Both the position numbers and the translations under genes were made by a program. From Novosphingobium guangzhouense (GTDB lineage Bacteria > Pseudomonadota > Alphaproteobacteria > Sphingomonadales > Sphingomonadaceae), in the NCBI RefSeq assembly GCF_002896965.1, contig NZ_LYMM01000024.1, positions 1-64,000 of the forward strand: 64,000 bases of DNA, given 5' to 3'. How positions within the stretch are numbered: the stretch's first letter is position 1; each line of letters opens with the position of its first letter. The notes beneath the pieces were generated by a model. It did no database searches. It worked only from the letters and a program-made list of their open reading frames with translations, and had not been told where the DNA came from. Shown here piece by piece: positions 33,740 through 43,306 of the stretch.

Positions 33740-35188
33740 TTACATTGGGCGATCAGGCATCGGGCGATCAGGCCATGAACCGCCGATCGCCTGGATCAGC
33801 GAAACTGCCGCGACCTGCCTGTTCGTCACAGCCTGTACGCGGGCCTGCGCCGCGCCAAGGGCAGTGGCCTGCGCGGTGACGACCGCAAGATAATCCGTCT
33901 CTCCTTCAAGATAGCGCCGCATGGCGATGGCTTCGGCTTCGGAAGCGGATTTTGCGGCCGCGGCCCGATCCTGCGCGACTTCGGCAAGCACACGAACGCC
34001 GACAAGGCCGTCTTCCGTCTGCTGGAACGCGGTCAGCACTGTCTGGCGATAGCTGGCGACTGCCTGATCGTAAGCGGCGCGCGCCTGTTCCACCCGTGCG
34101 GATGTTGCGCCAAAATCGAAAACGGTCTGGGCGACCCCGGCGCCAAGCGACCACAGGCTTGTGGGCGCATCGAACAGGGCGCCAAGCGAACTGCCCGCCG
34201 TGCTGGCCGAACCTGTCAACGAAATGCCGGGGAAGAACCCGGCGCGCTGGATGCCGATCGCGGCGTTGGCTGCAGCAACCCTGCGTTCGGCAGCCGCAAC
34301 GTCCGGTCGGCGTTGCACAAGTGCGCCGGGAAGCGTGGCGGGCACCGCGGGCACGCCTTCGCGCCAGCTTTCAGGCGCGATCGCGAAAGAGGACGGGTTG
34401 CCACCGACCAGCAGGGCGATGGCGTGCTCATACGTCGCGCGTTGGCGCACAAGATCGGCGGCCTGCGCCTGTGCATCGCGCAACTGGGTTTCGGCCTGAA
34501 GCACGTCCGATCGCATCACCACCCCTTCACGCAGCCGGTTGCGGGTGATGGCAAGAGCGCGTTCGTAAGCCGTGACGGTGCAGTCAAGCAGAGCCTTTTG
34601 CGCGTCGAGCCCGCGCAATTGCAGGTAGCTGCCGGCCAGTTCGCCCTGCGCCGCAAGAGTGGCGTTCGCAAGATCGGCCTTGCTTGCTTCGGCATTCGCC
34701 CTGCCTTGCGACACGGCGTTTCCAAGCTGGCCCCACAAATCGGGTTGCCAGGTCGCCTCAAGGGCGAGCGAGTAGGTCGTGCCGCGCTGGGCCAGTCCGC
34801 TGCCGCCAAGGCCCACACCGCTGCTGGCGCCGTCGAAGCTTTCCGACCGAGCCGCCTTGCCGCTGGCGCGCAGTGACGGGAACAGCCCGGCGCGGCTTTC
34901 GCGCACGGCAGCGGTAGCTTGCCGATAAGCGGCGGCCGAGGCGGCGAGGCTCTGGTTCGATACCGCGACCTGCCGCTCCAGGGCGTCAAGCACGGGATCG
35001 TCGAACAGCAGCCACCATTCGCCCTTGGCAACGCCGTCTGTAGGGGCGGCGGTAGCCCATCCGGGCTGCTCCTTGAAGGTCGCGGGCAGGGCGGTGATGG
35101 GGCGCTGATAGTCGGGCGCCATGCTGCAGGCGCCAAGCAATGCGGGCAGCAGCAGGGGCACCATGGCGAAGGAGAGCTTGCGGATCAT
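33740..35188 (-). CDS. RND efflux outer-membrane lipoprotein, NodT family
   Basis: A 482-residue TolC-like outer-membrane factor. The signal peptide ends in a lipobox (LLPALLGACS, Cys at about 21). Two OEP repeats follow, with the typical YRQATAAVRESRAGLFPSL and RRPDVAAAERRVAAANAAIG. It overlaps the MdtC-like gene by ATGA, making it the last gene of the efflux operon and the channel for the pump. A repeated PDRPMPDRPM ends the protein. Confidence 0.88.
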   Translation of the reverse strand: MIRKLSFAMVPLLLPALLGACSMAPDYQRPITALPATFKEQPGWATAAPTDGVAKGEWWLLFDDPVLDALERQVAVSNQSLAASAAAYRQATAAVRESRAGLFPSLRASGKAARSESFDGASSGVGLGGSGLAQRGTTYSLALEATWQPDLWGQLGNAVSQGRANAEASKADLANATLAAQGELAGSYLQLRGLDAQKALLDCTVTAYERALAITRNRLREGVVMRSDVLQAETQLRDAQAQAADLVRQRATYEHAIALLVGGNPSSFAIAPESWREGVPAVPATLPGALVQRRPDVAAAERRVAAANAAIGIQRAGFFPGISLTGSASTAGSSLGALFDAPTSLWSLGAGVAQTVFDFGATSARVEQARAAYDQAVASYRQTVLTAFQQTEDGLVGVRVLAEVAQDRAAAAKSASEAEAIAMRRYLEGETDYLAVVTAQATALGAAQARVQAVTNRQVAAVSLIQAIGGSWPDRPMPDRPM

Positions 35189-38100
35189 GCGGGAAGGGGT
35201 TCCTGTGCGGGCGTGGATGGCGCCTCGGAAGGGCGGCTGCGGAACCGGTCCAGCAGCACGTAGAGGACAGGGGTGGTGAACAGCGTCACCATCTGGCTGA
35301 CGACAAGCCCGCCGAAGATCGCCACGCCCAGCGGCTGGCGCAGTTCCGCGCCGGTGCCGAAGCCGATCGCCAGCGGCAGCGCGCCCAGCGCGGCGGCAAG
35401 CGTGGTCATCAGGATCGGCCGGAAGCGTAGCAGCGCTGCCTCGCGGATGGCCTCGGCGGCGCAGAGGCCCCGCGTGCGCTCTGCCTCCAGCGCGAAGTCG
35501 ATGATGAGGATGGCGTTCTTCTTGACGATACCGATCAGCAGGATGACGCCGATCGCGGCGATCAGGTCGAACTGCATGCCCAGCACCAGCAGCGCCGCCA
35601 CTGCCCCCAGCGCTGCGGAGGGCAGGGTGGACAGCACGGTCAGCGGATGGATCCAGCTTTCATAAAGCATGCCCAGCACGATGTAGATGACAAGGATCGC
35701 CAGTGCGACCAGCAGCGGCAGCGATCCGATCGAGGACTGGAACTGGCTGGCAGTGCCCGCGAACCGGCCTTTCACACCGGGCCCGGCGATGGCCTTCATC
35801 TCGGCTTCGACCAGCCGCGATGCTTGTCCCAGCGAGACGCCGGGCGCAAGGTTGAACGATATCGTGGCTGACGAGGCCCCGTCCTGGTGGTTGGTCTGCG
35901 AAGTGGTGGCGGTTTCGCTCCAGTGGGCAAGGGTGGAGAGCGGCACCATCGTTGCGGGCGCGGTGTTGATCGCCTGCCCGCCCGCCGCATCGCGGATCGC
36001 GCCGCCTTGCGCCCTTGCCTGCGCCAGATCGCCCTTGGGCACATGAATGCGTTCAAGCGCATCGGGAGAGGCCGCCATCGCCGGTGGCAGGCCCATGACG
36101 ACGTGGTACTGGTCCACGCCGCTGTAGATCACCGAGACCTGTCGCTGGCCGAAGGCGTCGTAAAGCGTCTGATCGATGGCGTTCGCGGTCACGCCGAGCC
36201 GTGCGGCGGTATCCCTTGCGATCTCCACGTGGACTCCGGCGGCGCTGGCGCTCAGGTCGTTGTCGACATCGACGACCGTTTCGGGATGCCGCTTGAGCGC
36301 GGCGGCGAGGCGCGATGCGGCACTGGCAAGCTGTGCCTCGCCAGGGGCGGTCAGGGTGTACTGGTAAGCGGCGTTGGAGACGCGGCCTCCCGCGCGCAAG
36401 TCCTGGACGGGGTTCAGGAAGGTGGTGGTCCCCGCGATTTTGCCGAGCGGCGCACGCAGGCGGGCGACGATGTCCTGCGCCGAGGCACGCGTACCTGACT
36501 TCAAAGTCACGAACAGGAAGCCGCCGCCTGCCCGCTGCCCTCCGGTGAAGGCGACGACGTTGGCAACGCCGGGGTCGGCCTTGATGGTGGCGGCGATCGT
36601 GTGCAGCCGGCGGTCGAGCGCGTCGAACGACATCGCCTGATCGGCCCGCACCGCGCCCATGATCGATCCTGTGTCCTGATCGGGGAACAGGCCCTTGGGG
36701 ATCGCCGCCAGGAGGGCAAATTGCAGAACCAGCGCACCCGCCAGCAGCGCCATCGTCATCCGGCGATGCGCCAGTGCCCGGTCGAGAAGGCGCGTGTAGC
36801 CCGTCTGCACCCAAGCGAGGAGGCGGTCCAGCCGGGTCTCCCTGCGTTTGCCCGTCTCCGCCCGCAGGATCAGCGAGGCGAGCATCGGCGTGGCGGTCAG
36901 CGAGAGGACGAGGCTGATCAGCACCGCGATCGTCATCGTCACCGCGAACTCGTTGAACAACCGCCCCGGCAGCCCGCCCATGAACAGCAGCGGGATGAAC
37001 ACCGCGACAAGGCTGAGCGAGATCGACAGCACCGTGAAGGCCACTTCGCCCGCCCCGCGCAAAGCAGCCTCGCGAACCGGTATGCCGTCCTCGATGTGGC
37101 GCTGGATGTTCTCCAGCACGACGATGGCATCGTCCACCACGAAGCCCGTGGCGATCGTCAGCGCCATCAGCGACAGGTTGTTGAGGCTGAAGCCCAGCAG
37201 GTACATCATCGCCAGCGTGCCAAGCAGCGATGCGATCGTTGCGACGGCAGGGACCACCGTGGCGCGCCAGCTTTGCAGGAACACGCCGACGACCGCGATG
37301 ACCAGCAGCACGGCGATGATCAGGGTTATTTCCACTTCGTGCAGCGACGCGCGGATCGTGCCGGACAGGTCGGCGGCGACGTCGAGTTTCACGTCGGCGG
37401 GAATGGCGGCGCGCAAACCGGGCATCCGGGCGTTCACCGCATCGATGGTTGATACGATGTTCGCCCCCGGCTGGCGGCTGACGAGGATATCCACCGCGCG
37501 CCTGCCGTTGAAGTATCCGGCGGTGCGGATGTCCTCTGCCCCTTCGTGGACGCGCGCCACGTCGGACAGGCGCACCGCTGCGCCCGATCGCCAGGCGACG
37601 ATCAGATCGCCATAATCGCTGGCCTTCAGGCCGGGACTGCGGGTGTAGAGCAGCCATGACGTGCGATCGTTCTCCAGAACCCCCTTCGGCCGGTTGGCGG
37701 CGCTGGATTGCAGGGCGGTTCGCACGTCCTCCAGCGGGATGCCGAAGCGGCTGAGCGCATCGACATCCAGGTCCACGCGCACGGCGGGCAGGGATGCGCC
37801 CGCGAACTGCACGTCGCCGACCCCTGGCACCTGCAGCAGCCGTTGCTGTACGGCGGTGGAGACGGCATCGTAGATCTGCGCGGGGCTGCGCGTGTCCGAT
37901 GTCAGCGACAGGATCAGGATCGGCGCTTCCGACGGGTTGATCTTGCGATAGGTGGGGTTCGCCTTGAGCGTCGCGGGCAAGTCTCCCCGCGCCGCGTTTA
38001 TGGCGGCCTGCACTTCGCGCGCGGCGCCGTCTATGTCGCGCGCAAGGTCGAATTGCAGCGTGATCTGGGTGATGCCCACGTTGGAACGCGAGGTCATCTC

Positions 38101-38334
38101 GGTCAGCCCGGCGATCGCCTGAAACTTCTTCTCCAGCGGGGCGGCGACACTGGAGCCCATCGTCTGCGGGCTTGCGCCGGGCAGCACGGCAGTGACGTTC
38201 ACTGTCGGAAAGTCGATCTGCGGCAGCGGCGCCACGGGCAGGCGCAGAAAGGCGATGACGCCCGCCAGCACCATGCCCAGCGTCAATAGCATCGTGCCCA
38301 CCGGCCGCCGGATGAAGGGCGCGGCGATGTTCAT
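35185..38334 (-). CDS. mdtC: RND multidrug efflux permease, MdtC-like
   Basis: A 1,049-residue proton-driven inner-membrane pump with 12 membrane helices and two large periplasmic loops. Beginning MNIAAPFIRRPVGTMLL, it matches MdtC in the porter domain (PLPQIDFPTVNV, AAREVQAAINAARGDLP, TYRKINPSEAPILILSLTSD) and has FSLNNLSLMALTIATGFVVD in helix 4 with the proton-relay Asp pair. The start at 38334 overlaps the MdtB-like stop; an earlier in-frame start at 38361 is less likely. In E. coli MdtB and MdtC form a mixed trimer. Confidence 0.9.
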   Translation of the reverse strand: MNIAAPFIRRPVGTMLLTLGMVLAGVIAFLRLPVAPLPQIDFPTVNVTAVLPGASPQTMGSSVAAPLEKKFQAIAGLTEMTSRSNVGITQITLQFDLARDIDGAAREVQAAINAARGDLPATLKANPTYRKINPSEAPILILSLTSDTRSPAQIYDAVSTAVQQRLLQVPGVGDVQFAGASLPAVRVDLDVDALSRFGIPLEDVRTALQSSAANRPKGVLENDRTSWLLYTRSPGLKASDYGDLIVAWRSGAAVRLSDVARVHEGAEDIRTAGYFNGRRAVDILVSRQPGANIVSTIDAVNARMPGLRAAIPADVKLDVAADLSGTIRASLHEVEITLIIAVLLVIAVVGVFLQSWRATVVPAVATIASLLGTLAMMYLLGFSLNNLSLMALTIATGFVVDDAIVVLENIQRHIEDGIPVREAALRGAGEVAFTVLSISLSLVAVFIPLLFMGGLPGRLFNEFAVTMTIAVLISLVLSLTATPMLASLILRAETGKRRETRLDRLLAWVQTGYTRLLDRALAHRRMTMALLAGALVLQFALLAAIPKGLFPDQDTGSIMGAVRADQAMSFDALDRRLHTIAATIKADPGVANVVAFTGGQRAGGGFLFVTLKSGTRASAQDIVARLRAPLGKIAGTTTFLNPVQDLRAGGRVSNAAYQYTLTAPGEAQLASAASRLAAALKRHPETVVDVDNDLSASAAGVHVEIARDTAARLGVTANAIDQTLYDAFGQRQVSVIYSGVDQYHVVMGLPPAMAASPDALERIHVPKGDLAQARAQGGAIRDAAGGQAINTAPATMVPLSTLAHWSETATTSQTNHQDGASSATISFNLAPGVSLGQASRLVEAEMKAIAGPGVKGRFAGTASQFQSSIGSLPLLVALAILVIYIVLGMLYESWIHPLTVLSTLPSAALGAVAALLVLGMQFDLIAAIGVILLIGIVKKNAILIIDFALEAERTRGLCAAEAIREAALLRFRPILMTTLAAALGALPLAIGFGTGAELRQPLGVAIFGGLVVSQMVTLFTTPVLYVLLDRFRSRPSEAPSTPAQEPLPA

Positions 38335-41300
38335 GCGGCCTCCTTCTGCCGGTTGCCGCACCGGGCCTTGATCCGTTCGAAGGCAAGGAAGATCACCGGC
38401 GTTGTGAACAGCGTCAGCGCCTGGCTCACCAGCAGCCCGCCCGCGATCGACAGGCCCAGCGGCAGGCGCAGTTCGCTGCCCGTGCCTTGCCCGAAGATCA
38501 TCGGCAGGGCGGCCATCAGCGCCGCGAACGTGGTCATCATGATCGGACGGAAGCGCAGGCGCGCGGCCTCGCGGATGGCGGTGTCGGCGTCCTTGCCTTC
38601 GCTGCGCTGCGCATCGAGCGCGAAGTCGATCATCATGATCGCGTTCTTCTTGACGATGCCGATCAGCAGCACGATCCCGATGATGCCGATCACGCCCAGA
38701 TCCTGTCCTGCCAGCATCAGCGCCAGCAGCGCGCCCACCCCGGCAGACGGCAAGGTGGAAAGAATCGTCAGCGGATGGACGTAGCTTTCGTAAAGCACGC
38801 CCAGCACGATGTAGACCACGGCCACGGCGGCAAGGATCAGCCAGCCCTGGTTGGCGAGCGAGGCGCGGAAGGCATCGGCCGAACCAACGAAGCCGAGCGA
38901 GATCGCGGCAGGCATGCCGATGCGCTGGCGCGCGGCCTCAATGCGCGACACGGCGCCGCCAAGGGACTTGCCGGGGGCAAGATCGAAGCCCACCGTCACC
39001 GCCGGGAACTGGCCGATGCGATTGATCGTGAGCCGTGCGGGATGCGCCTCGAAGCGGGCGACGGTTGAGAGCGGGATCTGTCCGCCGCCGCCGGTCGGCA
39101 GGTAGAGGCCCGCCAGCATGTCGGGCCGGGTCGCGGTGCCGGGCGCGCTTTCCAGGATCACGCGGTACTGGTTGGCCTGCGTGAAGACGGTCGACACGAT
39201 GCGCTGGCCGAAAGCGTCGTAAAGCGCGGCATCGACGGCGGCGGCGCTGATGCCCAGCCGCGCGGCGGCATCGCGGTCCACCGCCACCGTCACACCGTTG
39301 CCGTTCGCCTGCACGTCGCAGGACAGGCTGGACAGCGTCCCGCCCGCATCCTGCCGCAGCGCCGCTATCAGGCGCGCGGACCAATCATCCAGCACCGCCT
39401 GTTCCGCCCCCTGCAACACGAAGCGATAGGCGGTGGGGCCGGTCTCGGTATCGATGGTCAGATCTTCCACCGCACGCACATGGAAAGCCAGTCCCGGTAC
39501 TGCCGCCACCCGCTGACGCAGGCTCTGGATCACCGCGTCCTGCCCTTCGCGTTCGCTCCGGGGCTTGAGGTTGACCTGCATGCGCCCCTGATTGAGCGAG
39601 GGGTTCTGGCTGTCCACGCCGATCCCGGAACTTACGCTGGCGACGGCCGGATCTTCGAGAATGGCCTGCGATACGCGTTGCTGCAGGGCGGCCATGCCCC
39701 TGAACGAAATGCCCTGATCAGCAGTGAAGATCGCCTGCAACTGGCCGCTGTCCTGCTGCGGGAACAGGCCCTTCGGGATCGCCAGAAAAAGCAGCCCGGT
39801 CAACGCGACGGAGGCCGCGAAGATGCCCAGTGTCAGATGCTGTTGGCGCAATACGCGGCCCAACAGGTGTTCGTAGCCTCCTGCCATGCGTTCGAACAGG
39901 CGATGGGTCCACGCGGCAAAGCGCAAACGGTTCTCGCCCTCGGGCTTGAGCCAGCGGGCCGAAAGCATCGGCGTGAGCGTCAGCGCGACGACGGCGGAAA
40001 TCAGGATCGTCACCGCCAGCGTGATCGCGAATTCGCGAAACAGGCGGCCCACCACATCGCCCATGAACAGCAGCGGGATCAGCACCGCGATCAAGGATAC
40101 CGTCAGCGAAACGATCGTGAAGCCTATCTCCGCCGAGCCTTTCAGCGCTGCCTCGAAGGGGCCAAGCCCGTCCTCGCGGTGACGCTGGATGTTCTCGATG
40201 ACCACGATCGCATCGTCCACCACGAAGCCGCTGGCGATGGTCAGCGCCATCAGCGTCAGGTTGTTGAGGCTGAAGCCCAGCATCTGCATCGCCGCGAACG
40301 TGCCGACGATGGAAATCGGCACCGATACGCTGGCGACCAGCGTAGCACGGATGTCGCCCAGGAACAGGAAGATGGCCGCCATCACCAGCACGACCGCCAG
40401 CACCAGTTCGACCTGAACGTCATGAACCGAGGCGCGGATACCCAGGGTGCGGTCGGCCAGCAGGCGGACGTGAACATCGGCAGGCAGCGCGGCCTGCAGG
40501 TCGGGCAGGGCCTTGCGTATGGCATCGGTCACGGCGACGACGTTGCCGCCCGGCTGGCGACGGATGTCGAGGACGATCGCGGGCCGCCCGTCCATCGCGC
40601 CGGCCACCCGCAGGTTTTCCTGCCCATCCACCACGCGCGCCACGTCGCCGATGCGCACCGCCGCGCCATTGTCGAAGCGGACGATCTGCTTGCGATAGGC
40701 GGCGGCGTCCTGCAACTGGTCGTTGGCGTCGATGATCCAGGACCGGGTCTTGCCATCGAGGCTACCCTTGGCGGCGTTGACATTGGCGTTGGTTATGGCC
40801 GAGCGCAGTTGTTCCAGCGAAAGCCCGCGCGCTGCCAGTGCGGCTACATCGGCTTGCACGCGCAACGCGGGGCGCTGTCCGCCCGCCAGCGTCACTTGCC
40901 CGACACCCGGCATCTGCGCGATCTTCGCGGCCACGCGGCGGTCCACCAGATCCTGCACTTGCGCCATCGAACGGGTTTTCGATGTGAATGCCAGCGTCAT
41001 CACCGGGGCATCGGCGGGGTTGACCTTGGCATAGACCGGCGGTGCGGGCAGGTCGGCGGGCAGCAGTGCATTGGCGGCGTTGATCGCGGCCTGCACTTCC
41101 TGTTCCGCGACATCGAGCGTTTCTGCCAGTCCGAACTGGAGGGTGATGACGGAAGCTCCGGCAGAGGAGACCGACTTCATGCGCTGCAGGCCCGCCATCT
41201 GGCCGAACTGGCGTTCAAGCGGGGCCGTCACCGTCGCGCCCATCACGTCCGGCCCGGCGCCGGGGTAGCTGGCGGTGACCTGGATGGTCGGATAATCGAC

Positions 41301-41447
41301 CTCGGGCAGCGCGGAAAGCGGCAGAGCGCGGTAACCGACAAGGCCCGCCAGCAGGATCGCGATCATGAACAGGGTCGTCGCGACCGGGCGCTCGATGAAC
41401 AGGCGTGACGGATTGGCGCGATTGGTGTCCATTGCTGATGCCGTCAC
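38331..41447 (-). CDS. mdtB: RND multidrug efflux permease, MdtB-like
   Basis: A 1,038-residue RND pump subunit closely following MdtB at the N-terminus (RLFIERPVATTLFMIAILLA, LSALPEVDYPTIQV, then TAPLERQFGQMAGL). The proton-relay region in helix 4 is FSLNNLTLMALTIASGFVVD. Twelve helices and two porter loops are complete. The start is a GTG at 41447 overlapping the adaptor stop; an ATG five codons in (41432) is an equally good choice. It is coupled on both sides within the operon. Confidence 0.9.
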   Translation of the reverse strand: MTASAMDTNRANPSRLFIERPVATTLFMIAILLAGLVGYRALPLSALPEVDYPTIQVTASYPGAGPDVMGATVTAPLERQFGQMAGLQRMKSVSSAGASVITLQFGLAETLDVAEQEVQAAINAANALLPADLPAPPVYAKVNPADAPVMTLAFTSKTRSMAQVQDLVDRRVAAKIAQMPGVGQVTLAGGQRPALRVQADVAALAARGLSLEQLRSAITNANVNAAKGSLDGKTRSWIIDANDQLQDAAAYRKQIVRFDNGAAVRIGDVARVVDGQENLRVAGAMDGRPAIVLDIRRQPGGNVVAVTDAIRKALPDLQAALPADVHVRLLADRTLGIRASVHDVQVELVLAVVLVMAAIFLFLGDIRATLVASVSVPISIVGTFAAMQMLGFSLNNLTLMALTIASGFVVDDAIVVIENIQRHREDGLGPFEAALKGSAEIGFTIVSLTVSLIAVLIPLLFMGDVVGRLFREFAITLAVTILISAVVALTLTPMLSARWLKPEGENRLRFAAWTHRLFERMAGGYEHLLGRVLRQQHLTLGIFAASVALTGLLFLAIPKGLFPQQDSGQLQAIFTADQGISFRGMAALQQRVSQAILEDPAVASVSSGIGVDSQNPSLNQGRMQVNLKPRSEREGQDAVIQSLRQRVAAVPGLAFHVRAVEDLTIDTETGPTAYRFVLQGAEQAVLDDWSARLIAALRQDAGGTLSSLSCDVQANGNGVTVAVDRDAAARLGISAAAVDAALYDAFGQRIVSTVFTQANQYRVILESAPGTATRPDMLAGLYLPTGGGGQIPLSTVARFEAHPARLTINRIGQFPAVTVGFDLAPGKSLGGAVSRIEAARQRIGMPAAISLGFVGSADAFRASLANQGWLILAAVAVVYIVLGVLYESYVHPLTILSTLPSAGVGALLALMLAGQDLGVIGIIGIVLLIGIVKKNAIMMIDFALDAQRSEGKDADTAIREAARLRFRPIMMTTFAALMAALPMIFGQGTGSELRLPLGLSIAGGLLVSQALTLFTTPVIFLAFERIKARCGNRQKEAA

Positions 41448-42571
41448 TTCGCACGCGCGTCCGGGTCGGCCTGCGGCGAAACCCGGATGCCGTCGTCAAG
41501 CGTATCGGCGCCGGTGCTGACCACGCGTTCGCCCGCCCTCACGCCGGAGAGCACAGCCACGCGGTTGCCCACTGACGGACCGGTGCGGACTTTGCGCAAC
41601 CGGGCGAAGCCATCGCCGCTGACGGTGAACACGAAGTCCCCATCCTCGCCATGACGCACGGCGCTCACCGGGACGGTCACCGCTCCGTGCAGGATTGCGG
41701 TGGTGGCGATGACGTTGACGAACTGGTTGGGAAACAGCCTGCCGTCGGCATTCGCGAACCGGGCCTTGGCAGTGACGGTGCCAGTGGTGCCGTCCGCCTG
41801 GTTGTCCAGCGCAAGCAGGCGCCCCCTGGCAAGCACTTCGCTGCCGGATTGGGCGCGGACCTCGACAGCCACGTCGCCCTTGCCGGAAAGCGCGGAAACG
41901 CGATCCTGCGGCACCGCGAAGGACACATCAACCGGATCGTCCACCGTCACCACGAAGACGCCATCGGCATCGCCGGGGCTGACATAGGCGCCGATATCTG
42001 CCCGGCGCAGACCTACCCGTCCCGCAACAGGCGCGACAAGATCGGTGTAGCGCAGATTGAGCCGCGCGCTCTCCAGCGCCGCGCGGTCGGCGGCCACGGT
42101 GCCCTCAAGCTGGCGGACGGTGGAGAGCTGTGTATCCACCTGCTGGCGGGCGACGGAATTGTCGGCCAGCAAGCGCTGGTAGCGCCCCAGATCGAGCCGT
42201 GCGTTCTGCAACTGCGCCCGGTCGCGGGCAAGCGTGCCCTGCGCCTGATCGATGGCGATGCGGTAGGGGCGCGGGTCTATCTGCGCCAGGCGCTGGCCCT
42301 TGCGCACCGCTTGTCCCTCGCGCACGTCGATGGAGAAGATGGTGCCGGACAACTGCGCGCGGACCGTTGCAGACACGATCGGCTGTACGGTCCCGACAAC
42401 GGCGATGGTCTGCGGCACATTCTGCCGCTCTGCGCGCGTAAGCCCCACTTGTGGTAGTGTTGTGTGCGCTTTGGGTGCCGGTTGGTGCAGCGCATATGCA
42501 GCGCCAAGAGCAAGTACGCCAAGCGCCGCGCTCCAGAACAACAGCCGGCGACGTGGGTGGGGATCGGACAT
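41444..42571 (-). CDS. mdtA: RND efflux periplasmic adaptor, MdtA-like
   Basis: A 375-residue membrane fusion protein. An N-terminal signal anchor (residues 9-27) is followed by a lipoyl/barrel-sandwich half (VRAQLSGTIFSIDVREGQAV), a coiled-coil hairpin (about 105-165), the second half (LVAPVAGRVGLRRADIGAYV) and a beta-barrel. It is the first gene of the four-gene mdtABC-outer-membrane-factor operon. No clear Shine-Dalgarno lies before the ATG. Tandem hairpins separate it from the RcnB-like gene. Confidence 0.9.
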   Translation of the reverse strand: MSDPHPRRRLLFWSAALGVLALGAAYALHQPAPKAHTTLPQVGLTRAERQNVPQTIAVVGTVQPIVSATVRAQLSGTIFSIDVREGQAVRKGQRLAQIDPRPYRIAIDQAQGTLARDRAQLQNARLDLGRYQRLLADNSVARQQVDTQLSTVRQLEGTVAADRAALESARLNLRYTDLVAPVAGRVGLRRADIGAYVSPGDADGVFVVTVDDPVDVSFAVPQDRVSALSGKGDVAVEVRAQSGSEVLARGRLLALDNQADGTTGTVTAKARFANADGRLFPNQFVNVIATTAILHGAVTVPVSAVRHGEDGDFVFTVSGDGFARLRKVRTGPSVGNRVAVLSGVRAGERVVSTGADTLDDGIRVSPQADPDARAK

Positions 42572-42604
42572 GGAGGGAACTCTGCTGGATGCTGGATGCC
42601 GGAT

Positions 42605-42650
42605 GAAGGGCGGCGCGATCGCGGGGGCACTGGGAATCGCGCCGCCCTTC
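42605..42650 (-). terminator. 15-bp hairpin between RcnB-like gene and mdtA
   Basis: GAAGGGCGGCGCGAT and its perfect complement ATCGCGCCGCCCTTC with a 16-base loop. It is the second of two tandem hairpins on the minus strand. Confidence 0.5.
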
Positions 42651-42655
42651 GGGGT

Positions 42656-42682
42656 GGCAGGCCGCCAGGGCGGCGGCCTGCC
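42656..42682 (-). terminator. 11-bp hairpin after RcnB-like gene
   Basis: GGCAGGCCGCC and GGCGGCCTGCC with a 5-base loop, 20 bases after the RcnB-like stop. No T-run is seen. It probably limits read-through into mdtA or protects the 3' end. Confidence 0.5.
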
Positions 42683-42702
42683 GGGGGGGCGTTAAGGCGC
42701 GG

Positions 42703-43233
42703 CTACCAGCCGCCCGCGACGGACTGGATGATCACCCCGGTAGAGACATGAGCCAGCACGATGTTCGGCCCGGCATAATACCAGCGATAATTGGGCGGCG
42801 CAGGTCGCAGGCCGTAGATCGCGGGGGTCACGATCACGTAGCTGCGCATCGGCAGCGGCACTACGGCTCCGACCACGAAATTCCGCCCGAAATAGGCCCG
42901 CGGCACTGCGTAATAGCCATATCCCGGCGCGAAGTAGTACCCGGCCCGAGGGCCGGTGTAGGCTACAAACAGGGTATTGCCGCGCCACCAGCCGGGTCGA
43001 CTGCGGTCTATGATCACCGTCGTGCGGCCGTGGGGGCGCGGCGGCGGCGGGTTATGGCCATGGCCATGCGGCGGCTGGCCTTGGGGTGGGTGCCCATGGG
43101 AGGGAGGAGCGCCGTGGTGATGATCGTGGTCGTGCGACTGGGCGCTGCCCGGCGAGGGGAGGGCCATGATCAGGCCCATTGCCAGCATGATGAAAGGGTG
43201 GTGGATTGGTATCGAACGGGGGGAAGACGGCAT
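42703..43233 (-). CDS. His-rich RcnB-like periplasmic protein
   Basis: A 176-residue secreted protein. A signal peptide (ending near PSPGSAQS) is followed by a metal-binding-type His/Pro-rich stretch with SHDHDHHHG and repeated PPxGHGH-like units, then a C-terminal RcnB-type domain (GYYAVPRAYFGRNFVV, then NYRWYYAGPNIVLAHVSTGV). RcnB proteins tune periplasmic nickel/cobalt. The poly-His segment is much richer than in E. coli RcnB, so broader metal buffering is plausible. The start at 43233 (MPSSPRS) is preferred; 43275 is in frame. It lies between the efflux operon and a two-component pair. Confidence 0.72.
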   Translation of the reverse strand: MPSSPRSIPIHHPFIMLAMGLIMALPSPGSAQSHDHDHHHGAPPSHGHPPQGQPPHGHGHNPPPPRPHGRTTVIIDRSRPGWWRGNTLFVAYTGPRAGYYFAPGYGYYAVPRAYFGRNFVVGAVVPLPMRSYVIVTPAIYGLRPAPPNYRWYYAGPNIVLAHVSTGVIIQSVAGGW

Positions 43234-43306
43234 CGTCGGGCTCCTTTGCAAGCCCGTTCTGGCAGGGCTTTGCAACGGCCGGTCGCGCTCAATGTAAACG
43301 TGCGTG

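Noticed and set aside
36053..41408. Long frames on either strand within the two RND permease genes
   Set aside because: Shadows of GC-rich coding DNA; the permease frames have full-length family similarity.
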